Shown here: one piece after another, positions 17,379 through 25,389 of the stretch | How the letters are laid out: each line of letters begins with the position of its first letter | Position numbering within the stretch: position 1 is the first letter of the stretch | Assembly: GCF_900105145.1 (NCBI RefSeq) | Contig: NZ_LT629752.1 | Location: 2,080,001-2,144,000 of the forward strand | DNA: 64,000 nucleotides | Source: Polaribacter sp. KT25b | GTDB taxonomy: Bacteria; Bacteroidota; Bacteroidia; Flavobacteriales; Flavobacteriaceae | Direction: 5' to 3' | Translations under genes and position numbers: made by a program | Notes under the pieces: generated by a model | Databases searched by the model: none | What the model was told of the DNA's origin: nothing | Seen by the model: only the letters and a program-made list of their open reading frames with translations

Positions 17379-19643
17379 TTAATTATAATAATAAGAACCT
17401 GTAAATGTATAATCCTTACTATTTATACTTACTGAATGTTTTTTATCGATACTATTATCGATATTTGATAGTATTAATATTTTTTCTTTACCTTCTTTAA
17501 ATTGAATTTTAATTGCAGTATAATTAGCATCATCTTTTAAAATTTCAATTTTAGAAAAATTGCTATATGCATTATTTGCAACCTCTTTTACAGGATCATA
17601 AGTTCCATGAGATTCTATAATAGACGCATACACTGTATTTTTTACACCTTTTTTTCTGATAATTATTGATGGATCTTTTCGTAAATTAAACTCAGGATCA
17701 TTTGCACCAATTCTTGCAAAAATAATTTCATCTTTTTTATCAGTAGCAGATGTAATTGTATAAAATCTTCTATTATCTAACCAAGTAAACTGAATACTTT
17801 CTTGATTTGCAATCCCACTTCCTTCATTCCAAATATGATTATAACCATTCTTTTTACCTAAAATTGATAGTGTTTTTGGTGTATTATAATCAAAATTTGT
17901 AGAAATAATTTGACCGAAATAATAGTAGGGTAAATCGTAATTATTGTTTTTGTTTGATTGTATTTTATTGATATCAATAACAAATGGTTTTTCTAAACTC
18001 TCATCTACAACCATTATCATTGTTCTGTGAATTTCTGTTCCTGGATATGCGTTTGCTTCTTTTGCACTTACAATTTGAAAATTAGGGTTTGAAGCATCAA
18101 AAATATATTTTTCTGAATGATGTGCACTTCCTGTTCCAAAATCATAATTAAAATGTGAAGTTTCGTTTTGTACAATTGTATTATGTGCAATACTTTGTTT
18201 TGCAAAAGTTTTGTTTTCTTTTAAATAACCACCACCATTTTTTTGCTCAACATTTACAAAACGTGCTAAACCATAATCTTGTAAAACTTCATCGCCATTT
18301 TCATAGAAAGAAAAAGATAATTTATCATAATGACCATGACTTAAACCCTGACCAGTATATTTTAATACTAAAGCTAACTTTTCATCTTCTTTTTGATATC
18401 TAAGAATACCAATTCCACCTTCATCACCTTTAGAACCATCTGTTAATTCCATCGATTTTTTAATGAATGGTTTTTCTTTATTTTCTTTTAAACCAATTGC
18501 AACCATTAAACCACTTGCATCTAACTGAACTTCATTTTGCTTCTGAGCAATAGAAAGTAATTCTGGATTTTGAGATCCATAATAAAAAGCAATATCAACT
18601 GCAGAAACTAAAGAAGATGTATAATGAGACATCCCTTTTTGCCCATCATTTAAAGGAAAAAATTCGCCATTATCGTCTGTTAAGTTCAATAATGCATCAA
18701 CTGCTTTTATTAAAACTCCGTTTTTATATTCAAAAATCTTTAACTCTGGTTTTTTATTCTGAAGTGCTTCTGCAAAAATCAAAAAAGGATACATTGCATA
18801 ACGCTGATAATAAGGCCCTTCTGTATAAAACCCATCAGGAGAAAAAGGAGAATCTAAATTAGCTAAAAAACCAGCTTTACCATCTTTATCAAAAATAAAA
18901 CCACCATCATTATCTTTAGCTTTAAGATCTAAATTTTCTTTTTTTAAACCATACAAAGCCCTATTTACAAGTTCTTCATCATCCATTACTAAACCAATCA
19001 TTCCAACAGCTACATTTCCCCAAGTTGAGTGATTATGTACTCTGTTAAAAAATTGTGGCGTTTCTATGGATAAAAAATCTGCGTAAGGTCTAAATAACGT
19101 TTTATTTAAATAATCTGATTGTTCTTTTGGTAACCAACTATAAATGCAGTCGTATGCCTGACTTGTAAAAACTAACCAATTGGAATCGTTTAAACATTGC
19201 CAAAATAATTTACCTCTAGAATAACTTCTAGTTTGTGGATGTAAAGGTAATGTTGGAAACATTTTAGCATATGTTAACAACATATCTCTTATATAGATTG
19301 CATATTTTTCGTCGCCTAATAACTGGAATAATACTCCAGCTTTTTGCATTGTTGCATAATTTAATTTATGTTGAGTATGTGTATAACCACCCGCCATATC
19401 TTTAGGAATTGGAACATCAATTCCTTTTTCAATTTCTAAATCAACTGCTTCTTTTGCTAATTTTAAAGTTTCATCAAAAACAGGAATTGTACCTAATTGT
19501 AATTTAATTTCTGCAACACTTTTATTTGTTAAAATTAAATTTGGATGCTTTGTTTCTGATACTATTTCAGTCTCTTTATCTTGTTTATCAGAACAAGAAA
19601 CAAAAATTAAAATCATTAAAAAAAGTCTATAAAAAATTTTCAT
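17379..19643 (-). CDS. PL17 oligoalginate lyase (exolytic), lipoprotein
   Basis: The 754-aa protein has a lipoprotein signal ending in IFVSC (Cys17). An N-terminal alpha/alpha toroid (about residues 35-370) and a C-terminal heparinase II/III-like beta domain (about 390-750) match PL17 enzymes such as Alg17c. Candidate catalytic elements are NHSTWGN (His205), the tyrosines in EGPYYQRYA (about 275-283) and the His in GLSHGHYDKLSF (about 434). The enzyme releases unsaturated monouronate from alginate oligomers, probably in the periplasm. It is followed by kdgF. No TTGG-N4-CCAA operator precedes it; it may depend on its own promoter or on read-through from the T9SS gene. Confidence 0.92.
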   Translation of the reverse strand: MKIFYRLFLMILIFVSCSDKQDKETEIVSETKHPNLILTNKSVAEIKLQLGTIPVFDETLKLAKEAVDLEIEKGIDVPIPKDMAGGYTHTQHKLNYATMQKAGVLFQLLGDEKYAIYIRDMLLTYAKMFPTLPLHPQTRSYSRGKLFWQCLNDSNWLVFTSQAYDCIYSWLPKEQSDYLNKTLFRPYADFLSIETPQFFNRVHNHSTWGNVAVGMIGLVMDDEELVNRALYGLKKENLDLKAKDNDGGFIFDKDGKAGFLANLDSPFSPDGFYTEGPYYQRYAMYPFLIFAEALQNKKPELKIFEYKNGVLIKAVDALLNLTDDNGEFFPLNDGQKGMSHYTSSLVSAVDIAFYYGSQNPELLSIAQKQNEVQLDASGLMVAIGLKENKEKPFIKKSMELTDGSKGDEGGIGILRYQKEDEKLALVLKYTGQGLSHGHYDKLSFSFYENGDEVLQDYGLARFVNVEQKNGGGYLKENKTFAKQSIAHNTIVQNETSHFNYDFGTGSAHHSEKYIFDASNPNFQIVSAKEANAYPGTEIHRTMIMVVDESLEKPFVIDINKIQSNKNNNYDLPYYYFGQIISTNFDYNTPKTLSILGKKNGYNHIWNEGSGIANQESIQFTWLDNRRFYTITSATDKKDEIIFARIGANDPEFNLRKDPSIIIRKKGVKNTVYASIIESHGTYDPVKEVANNAYSNFSKIEILKDDANYTAIKIQFKEGKEKILILSNIDNSIDKKHSVSINSKDYTFTGSYYYN

Positions 19644-19682
19644 GGATATATTTATTTCATAAATTAAATTATCAGAAAAAAC

Positions 19683-19727
19683 ATATTACTAAAACAACCA
19701 AGTATTTCTGGATAATTTTAGTAATAT
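19683..19727 (-). terminator. Terminator-like hairpin between the T9SS gene and PL17
   Basis: A perfect 12-bp inverted repeat (19683-19694 and 19716-19727) with a 21-nt loop lies 25 bp past the stop at 19752. On the minus strand it is followed by GTTTTTT, as in intrinsic terminators. It may partly separate PL17-kdgF from the upstream transcript. Confidence 0.65.
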
Positions 19728-19751
19728 ATTCTATTGATTGAGGAGCTTTAC

Positions 19752-20969
19752 TTACTCAATAATAACTTTTCTTGTACCCACAAGGTTATTACTCGTAACT
19801 TTTAAAACATAAACTCCTTTAGATAAATTAGAAACATCTACCCCTTCGTTACTTAAAGAAGAAACATTTAACACTTTTTTACCTATTAAATTATACATTT
19901 CTACACCTGTAATTTTTTCACTTGTTGAAATTTTCACAAAACTAGTAGCAGGATTAGGGTAAACACTAATTTTTGAAGAAAAAACATCGTTAACAGAAAG
20001 GCTTGCTGCTGTAGGATTTAATAACCCATACACATCTTTAATACCTTCCCAACCTAAAAACTCATCTGGATACACTTTTGAACTAGAAGTGCTAAACACC
20101 CAATTTGGCACACTAGAATCACTTCCATTTGCAGAAACAATCCAATCATCTGCTGTAAAACCTGTTTTAGTACCTTGTCTTAAAATATAGTTTGCATCTG
20201 AAGTTGTAGCAAAGTCTACAATTGTTGCGCTCGTTGTAATAAAATGTTTTGAAGAAAATGAAGCATTATCTTGTACATATACAATTTGACCATATAAAAA
20301 CTCTCCATTTTCTGAAGCATCAACATCATCATCATCTCCATAACCTACAGAATCATAAAGCACCCAAGAAGTATGATCTCCAGTATCATTTATAACTCCA
20401 TTTGCATCATCAGAATTAGAACTACCATCAATTCTTACCCCTTTAGGATTTGAAGGCGCAGAAATCAACATATAAGTTGCAGTTGCATCAATTAAATTTC
20501 CATCATAACCAATATCTGGCGTCTTTGTTACAACAGCAGAAGAACTACTACTAGTTACATCAGTACCAGTCAAAGCTATTTCTATAACAGTTGCGTCTGA
20601 AGAAATAACACTTTTATAAGGGCTTTCTGTAAGAGAATTATCATCTGTATCTGTATAATTAGTTATTACAACTAACATACCATTAGCCCCAAAAGTTAAT
20701 GTACCATCTCCTAATTGAATAGCCTCACTAACTTTTCCTCTACTTGAACTATTTCCATCTCCTTCAATAGAAATAAGATATAAATCTGAAGGGACAACTG
20801 CATTAGCTGCACCTCTAATTTCTATGTACTCGTTCGTTAAATCTGAACCTGATGGACTAGGAATAAGTTTATTAATATAATAACCTGAACCTGTAGGAAT
20901 ATTATCGAATGTTTGAGAATATCCCAAAAATGCAGAAAATAATGCAATAATAAGTAATGTTTTTTTCAT
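19752..20969 (-). CDS. Secreted lamin-tail-domain-like protein with T9SS sorting domain
   Basis: The 405-aa protein has a signal peptide (about residues 1-18, ending FLGYSQ). The segment YYINKLIPSPSGSDLTNEYI and what follows (about 30-160) resemble a lamin tail domain. The C-terminal about 75 residues are a type A T9SS sorting domain (VYPNPATSFVKIS, LSKGVYVLKV, RKVIIE). It should therefore be exported and anchored on the cell surface or released. No catalytic motif is visible and no lyase fold recognised. Its promoter carries the same tandem operator as susC and the PL6 gene, so it appears to be a member of the alginate response. A polymer- or cell-surface-binding role is inference. Confidence 0.82.
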   Translation of the reverse strand: MKKTLLIIALFSAFLGYSQTFDNIPTGSGYYINKLIPSPSGSDLTNEYIEIRGAANAVVPSDLYLISIEGDGNSSSRGKVSEAIQLGDGTLTFGANGMLVVITNYTDTDDNSLTESPYKSVISSDATVIEIALTGTDVTSSSSSAVVTKTPDIGYDGNLIDATATYMLISAPSNPKGVRIDGSSNSDDANGVINDTGDHTSWVLYDSVGYGDDDDVDASENGEFLYGQIVYVQDNASFSSKHFITTSATIVDFATTSDANYILRQGTKTGFTADDWIVSANGSDSSVPNWVFSTSSSKVYPDEFLGWEGIKDVYGLLNPTAASLSVNDVFSSKISVYPNPATSFVKISTSEKITGVEMYNLIGKKVLNVSSLSNEGVDVSNLSKGVYVLKVTSNNLVGTRKVIIE

Positions 20970-21009
20970 AATTAAAGTTTTAAATATTATTAATATTTGT
21001 TGATTTAGA

Positions 21010-21062
21010 CTGGTTAACCAATCTGGTTTTCCAAAAATACATATTTTTTTGGTATTCTCAAA
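21010..21062 (-). promoter_or_regulatory. Tandem operator and promoter of the T9SS lamin-tail gene
   Basis: Two imperfect copies, CTGGTTAACCAA (21010-21021) and CTGGTTTTCCAA (21023-21034), have the same 13-bp spacing as the susC and PL6 sites. On the minus strand TTTG (21062-21059), 19 bp, TATTTTTG (21039-21032) form a complete promoter whose -7 overlaps the second copy. The leader is about 60 nt. Confidence 0.75.
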
Positions 21063-21196
21063 ATATTATTAAATTATTTAATAATTGATATTTAAATCCT
21101 TAAAAAAACTAACTGATTGCAAAAAAATCTTTTTCTCACTTGTAAATAATTACAATATTCTACTTTAATATTAAAAAAGTGATTAATATATATTGT

Positions 21197-21240
21197 AAAA
21201 AAAATCCTACATAGTTTTTAAGCCTTGTAGGATTTTTTTT
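21197..21240. terminator. Strong intrinsic terminator after the PL6 lyase
   Basis: AAAAAAAATCCTACA (21197-21211) pairs perfectly with TGTAGGATTTTTTTT (21226-21240) around a 14-nt loop, giving a 15-bp stem with T-tracts on both strands. It lies 18 bp beyond the PL6 stop. Confidence 0.9.
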
Positions 21241-21257
21241 GTAAATATTTAATTTTA

Positions 21258-23564
21258 TTAATACATTAACTTCATTACTAAATTTTCTTCTGTTTTTATT
21301 TTTCCAGAATTAATTAAAGTATTTTCAGATTCAACATTGTTTTTTGCTCCCCAAAGTATAGAAACATAATCAACTTTATTGTTTTTAAATACATTTTTAG
21401 TAATGTTTACATTTACAATACCTCTATGATTTAATAACATTTTATTTTTTTCATCGCTTCCGCAATTTGTAAAAATACTATTAGAGACTAATAAATTACC
21501 ACCAATTGTAGATTCATCATAACCACCTCTATAATAATCAATTACATTTTGTTTTACGTTTTTAAAATTACAGTTTTCAATCGTTAAATATTCTGTGTTA
21601 TAATCTCCTCTATCATTTGTTTCTTCTGATAATTCTATTCCGTTTTCACAATTAGAAATTGAAGTACCTTCAAAAGTTACTTCTTCAGAAAATGTTTGCT
21701 TATATGCTTTTAGTACATAATCAAAATTACTTATTTCACAACCTTCAACTGCCAATCCGAAGTGATTAGACATATTTTCTTTTAAACTTGCAAATGCATA
21801 ATTAGACTTGTTTCCTTCAAGAATTACTTGTTTAATTGTTAATTTTCCTTTCGGATTTAACTCAAACAAAGGTGTATTTTCCTTCCCTGAAAAAACAATT
21901 TGTGCTTTTCCATCTCCTGAGCTTTGAATGGTAATTGTTTTATTTATTACTAGAGATTCATCAACCGTAAAAACACCAAATCCTAAATCTATAATATCTC
22001 CATTTGTTGCAGCATTAATTTTATCTTGTAATTCTGAAGCTTTTTTTACAGTATAAATTTTAGGTTCTCTTGCTTCCACAACATTTGAATACCAATCTGT
22101 ACCATATTTTGTTTTATCTAAAATTTTAGGATCATTTAACTCTCCTTTAATCGTTGCACCAATAGAATTTGAGTTTGCTCTAGAATTACCAAAAAGATCT
22201 TCTGTTATTGTATCAAAACCAAAGCCGTTATAAATATCAAAATCGCTTGTTAAATTAGGAATATAAATATTATCACTCACTTTTGTCAATTCAAATTTTG
22301 CTTCTTTAATTCTCTCTGGATTACTAAATGCTACACTTTGATTATTTATAATATTATTTTTAAACTTTACTCCATCTGCTTTATCATGTTCAATAATAGG
22401 GTTTTTATCACCTTCTTTATTATAAATTATATTATTGGCAACAACAGATCTTAAAGCTCTTGCAGAACGTATTTCTGATTTTGGTAAAACCGCTGCTTGA
22501 GCAATATTTGTACCAACACCAAATTGCCAAGGAGATTTACAATTAACATACGTATTATAAGCAACTACTACATCTGTAACTTGATTATATCTATTTAATG
22601 GAGATTTCGGAATTCCGTTCATAACTGCTAACGGGCTTCTAAAATTTTCTCCAATAATATTATAAAAATAATTATTAATAATCCAATGACCAGTGTTTAC
22701 AATTCTAATTCCTCCAAATTGTTTATTTACACCATCACCAATAAAATAATTTCCATCGATTGTAGCATAATTTCCATGACGAGTTACAACAGAACCTTCA
22801 CTTTTATAAAAAACATTATTTTTAATTAAATTAAAATTTGTTTTACTAGAAATAATTTCAACCTCACCGTTACATTCTTCAAATAAATTATTAGCAATCG
22901 TTGTATTACTTGGCGACATAGAAGTAAAACTACTACCCAATTGAATAGTTTCTCCTCTTGCACCACCTTTTCTGGGTCTTGGACCAAAATGATTATTTAC
23001 AATTTGATGATAATTTCTTATACTTTGGTTTCCTTTTAAGTCTACTCTAACTGTTGGTCCGCCATTTGTTTTACCAGCAATATAACAATTGGCTAATTTA
23101 TTATGTGTACCAAATAATTGTACCCAAAGATCATCTTTGTCTCTTTGAAGCTGATTAAAATCTAGAATTACACAATTCGTTACACTACAATAGTTTGCAA
23201 CTTTTTCTTCTGTAGTTCTAAATGCAATTACATTTTTTGTTGGCGTATATCCATTTCTAAAAAATAGCCCTTTTACTGATAAATATTTTCCACCAATTTC
23301 TAAGTTTGATACTCCTTCAATAAAAACTTCTCCAGCTGTTTCTGCACTTAAAGTTATTGGATTTTCTTCGGTACCTTCGCCATAAAACTTAATTTCTAAG
23401 TCTTTGTATGTTCCGTTTTTTAAAACAATATCATCACCTGGTTTTGCATTTTTAATTGCGTCATTAAGTTCAGATTCATTACTTACTAAAATACTACTTG
23501 TAACTTTCTCATTACAAGAAACGAACAATAAAATTAAACTGATAATTAGAAACGATTTCTTCAT
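21258..23564 (-). CDS. PL6 alginate lyase (chondroitinase-B fold), lipoprotein
   Basis: The 768-aa protein has a lipoprotein signal ending in LFVSC (Cys17). A right-handed parallel beta-helix catalytic domain (about residues 25-480) is followed by a second beta-helix domain (about 505-760), as in the two-domain PL6 enzyme AlyGC. Lys241 in SSKTNFN and Arg262 in TRHGN have the same 21-residue spacing as the catalytic Lys/Arg of AlyGC. Glu234 and Glu236 in GEVEIIS are candidate Ca2+ ligands. It cleaves alginate or its oligomers, probably outside the inner membrane, feeding the SusCD and PL17 steps. It is transcribed alone, with a tandem operator upstream and a strong terminator downstream. Confidence 0.92.
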   Translation of the reverse strand: MKKSFLIISLILLFVSCNEKVTSSILVSNESELNDAIKNAKPGDDIVLKNGTYKDLEIKFYGEGTEENPITLSAETAGEVFIEGVSNLEIGGKYLSVKGLFFRNGYTPTKNVIAFRTTEEKVANYCSVTNCVILDFNQLQRDKDDLWVQLFGTHNKLANCYIAGKTNGGPTVRVDLKGNQSIRNYHQIVNNHFGPRPRKGGARGETIQLGSSFTSMSPSNTTIANNLFEECNGEVEIISSKTNFNLIKNNVFYKSEGSVVTRHGNYATIDGNYFIGDGVNKQFGGIRIVNTGHWIINNYFYNIIGENFRSPLAVMNGIPKSPLNRYNQVTDVVVAYNTYVNCKSPWQFGVGTNIAQAAVLPKSEIRSARALRSVVANNIIYNKEGDKNPIIEHDKADGVKFKNNIINNQSVAFSNPERIKEAKFELTKVSDNIYIPNLTSDFDIYNGFGFDTITEDLFGNSRANSNSIGATIKGELNDPKILDKTKYGTDWYSNVVEAREPKIYTVKKASELQDKINAATNGDIIDLGFGVFTVDESLVINKTITIQSSGDGKAQIVFSGKENTPLFELNPKGKLTIKQVILEGNKSNYAFASLKENMSNHFGLAVEGCEISNFDYVLKAYKQTFSEEVTFEGTSISNCENGIELSEETNDRGDYNTEYLTIENCNFKNVKQNVIDYYRGGYDESTIGGNLLVSNSIFTNCGSDEKNKMLLNHRGIVNVNITKNVFKNNKVDYVSILWGAKNNVESENTLINSGKIKTEENLVMKLMY

Positions 23565-23938
23565 ATAATTTATAATAATTGATTAATGTGAAACAGATAA
23601 ATTTTAATATATAACACTAGAAAAAGTATTAGTCTCTGTATAACAACTGGCTCTAGCTCCTTATCTTTATTTGAGTATGAAAATACTAACAAAAAAAACA
23701 AATTATTGGTTTACCAAATTGGTTTACCAAATATAGGTACTAATTTTGGATAAAAAAAATATTTTATAAATACAACAATAAAGATATATAATTAACTGTA
23801 TCTATATCTTAGTAGAGCATAATAAAATATTATTTTCAAAAAAGGAATTTTAAGATAAAAAATTGATATTATAAAATATTCAATATTTTTTATTAGAAGA
23901 ATTGGAAAGACAAAACATTCCAGTTTGTATTTTTTTAT
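23565..23938. other. Intergenic region upstream of the PL6 lyase
   Basis: These 374 bp contain no convincing gene. They hold the tandem operator (23706-23735), a leader of about 160 nt for the PL6 mRNA, and AT-rich sequence toward the GT2-like gene stop at 23939 with no clear terminator. Confidence 0.6.
23706..23735 (-). promoter_or_regulatory. Tandem TTGG-N4-CCAA operator overlapping the PL6 -7 element
   Basis: Two perfect copies of TTGGTTTACCAA at 23706-23717 and 23719-23730 are spaced 13 bp, as at susC. On the minus strand the TATATTTG at 23735-23728 overlaps the promoter-proximal copy. The layout is nearly identical to the susC site, including the flanking TATA. Confidence 0.75.
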
Positions 23939-24376
23939 TTAAGCTACAGATTTCTTTTTCATTATTTCTTGAATAGAAAAAACATCAAACAAAACATTTC
24001 TACTAGACCTAGTTGGTAATGAAGTATAGTCTTGTTTATTTTCTTGAAAATTTTTAAGAAATGTTGTAAGTGATGGTAAAGAATCTAACATATTTGGTTT
24101 TAAATACACTATAAAATCAAATTCAGATTCACTTAATAATAATCTAGCACCATACTTTATGGCTGCTTTTAAACCTTTATTAAGTTTGATATCTAAAATA
24201 GAAATGTTTTTTTCTGATTTAAATTGAATATCTTTTAACAAGTTTAAAGTATTATCTGAACTTGCATTGTTTACAAAACAGATTTTACTTGCATTAATAT
24301 TCGATAAATATTCAGTATTAAAATTACTTATTTCTTTCTCGTTATTTGAAAAAACAATAATTACTCCCGAATTCAT
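23939..24376 (-). CDS. Short degenerate GT2-like (GT-A fold) protein
   Basis: The 145-aa protein resembles the first half of family 2 glycosyltransferases: an opening beta strand GVIIVFSNNEKEI, then FVNNASSDNT in place of the usual VDDGSxDGT, and NKGLKAAIKYGARL in place of NxGxxxAxNxG. Where a catalytic DxD should follow, the sequence reads VYLKPNML, so the metal and nucleotide-sugar site is missing, and the protein stops soon after. It is probably not an active transferase. No frameshifted remainder of a longer gene was found. It lies downstream of the LytTR and H-NOX signalling genes on the same strand. Its function is unknown. Confidence 0.6.
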   Translation of the reverse strand: MNSGVIIVFSNNEKEISNFNTEYLSNINASKICFVNNASSDNTLNLLKDIQFKSEKNISILDIKLNKGLKAAIKYGARLLLSESEFDFIVYLKPNMLDSLPSLTTFLKNFQENKQDYTSLPTRSSRNVLFDVFSIQEIMKKKSVA

Positions 24377-24579
24377 TAAACTAATAATTTATATGTTAGT
24401 ATAACCTAAAACACTTATCTACTACTTAAATCTAAAAATAAACTATATATATAAATTTATTAGTAATCCGTTTAGGTATTTATACTACGAAAATATAAAA
24501 TTATCAGGGTTATTTTAATGTGCCTTCGTTATTTGCAATTTATCTATAGACAAAAAGTACTATTGCTTTAGACGAAAAT

Positions 24580-25281
24580 TTAAAGCAAATCTAAACGTTT
24601 CATAAGTTCGGGTCTTTTAGATCTGCTTACAGGAATTACTTCCTTTTTTATAAGGACACTATTATCTTCGATATCAATTATTTTTTTAATATTGATAATG
24701 TAAGATCTATGTATTTTTAAAAATAAAGAATCCGGTAATTTTTCTTCTATTTTCTTTAATGTTGAGTGAACAACATATTTTTTATCGTCTGTTTTTATAT
24801 GAATATAATCTCCTTTTGCTTCAACCAAATAGATACTTGGTAAATCAATTTTAATTAAACGTCTGTCTATATTAACATAAAAATCGTTAGAAACATCTTT
24901 TACTTTTGATACCGGAGAAGCTACCTGAATGTTCTTTTTTTCTGCCTTGCTAATCGCTTTTTGAAAACGAGATAATTCAATTGGTTTTAACAAATAATCT
25001 ATAATAAAATCATACTCAAAAGCTTCTAAAGCAAATTTAGAATCTGATGTTGTTAAGATTATTTTTGGTGGGTTTTTAAGTGATTTAATAAAATCTAAGC
25101 CATTAAAATCTGGCATATGAATATCTAAAAAAATTAAATCGACTTTATTTTCATTCAAAAATTTCATTGCTTGTATAGCATTAGAAAATTCTTCAATAAT
25201 ATGTAAATCTTTAATTTCATTTGCAAGTGTCTGTATTATAACTCTTGCCATTTTCTCATCATCAACAATTATGCACTTCAT
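24580..25281 (-). CDS. LytTR-family response regulator
   Basis: The 233-aa protein has an N-terminal receiver domain (about residues 1-120) with VDDE acidic pocket, phospho-acceptor Asp53 in FLDIHMPD, TTSD and LLKP. A C-terminal LytTR DNA-binding domain (about 135-233) contains YLVEAKGDYIHI and HRSYIINIKKI. It lies 108 bp after the PAS-GAF histidine kinase on the same strand, so it is a plausible output regulator of the H-NOX system, although LytTR regulators more often pair with LytS/YehU-type kinases. Targets are not evident. Confidence 0.9.
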   Translation of the reverse strand: MKCIIVDDEKMARVIIQTLANEIKDLHIIEEFSNAIQAMKFLNENKVDLIFLDIHMPDFNGLDFIKSLKNPPKIILTTSDSKFALEAFEYDFIIDYLLKPIELSRFQKAISKAEKKNIQVASPVSKVKDVSNDFYVNIDRRLIKIDLPSIYLVEAKGDYIHIKTDDKKYVVHSTLKKIEEKLPDSLFLKIHRSYIINIKKIIDIEDNSVLIKKEVIPVSRSKRPELMKRLDLL

Positions 25282-25389
25282 AGAAACAATTTTTGTAAAA
25301 TATGTATTGTTTTTTTAAAGCTGTAAATTAGTAATTTTAAGATTAGTAATTAAATAAAATTAAACATTTTTATTATAAAGTAATAAATT

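Noticed and set aside
19683..19727. Inverted repeat as a third kind of regulator operator before PL17
   Set aside because: The transcript of this repeat is followed by a U-rich tract, so a terminator is the simpler reading.
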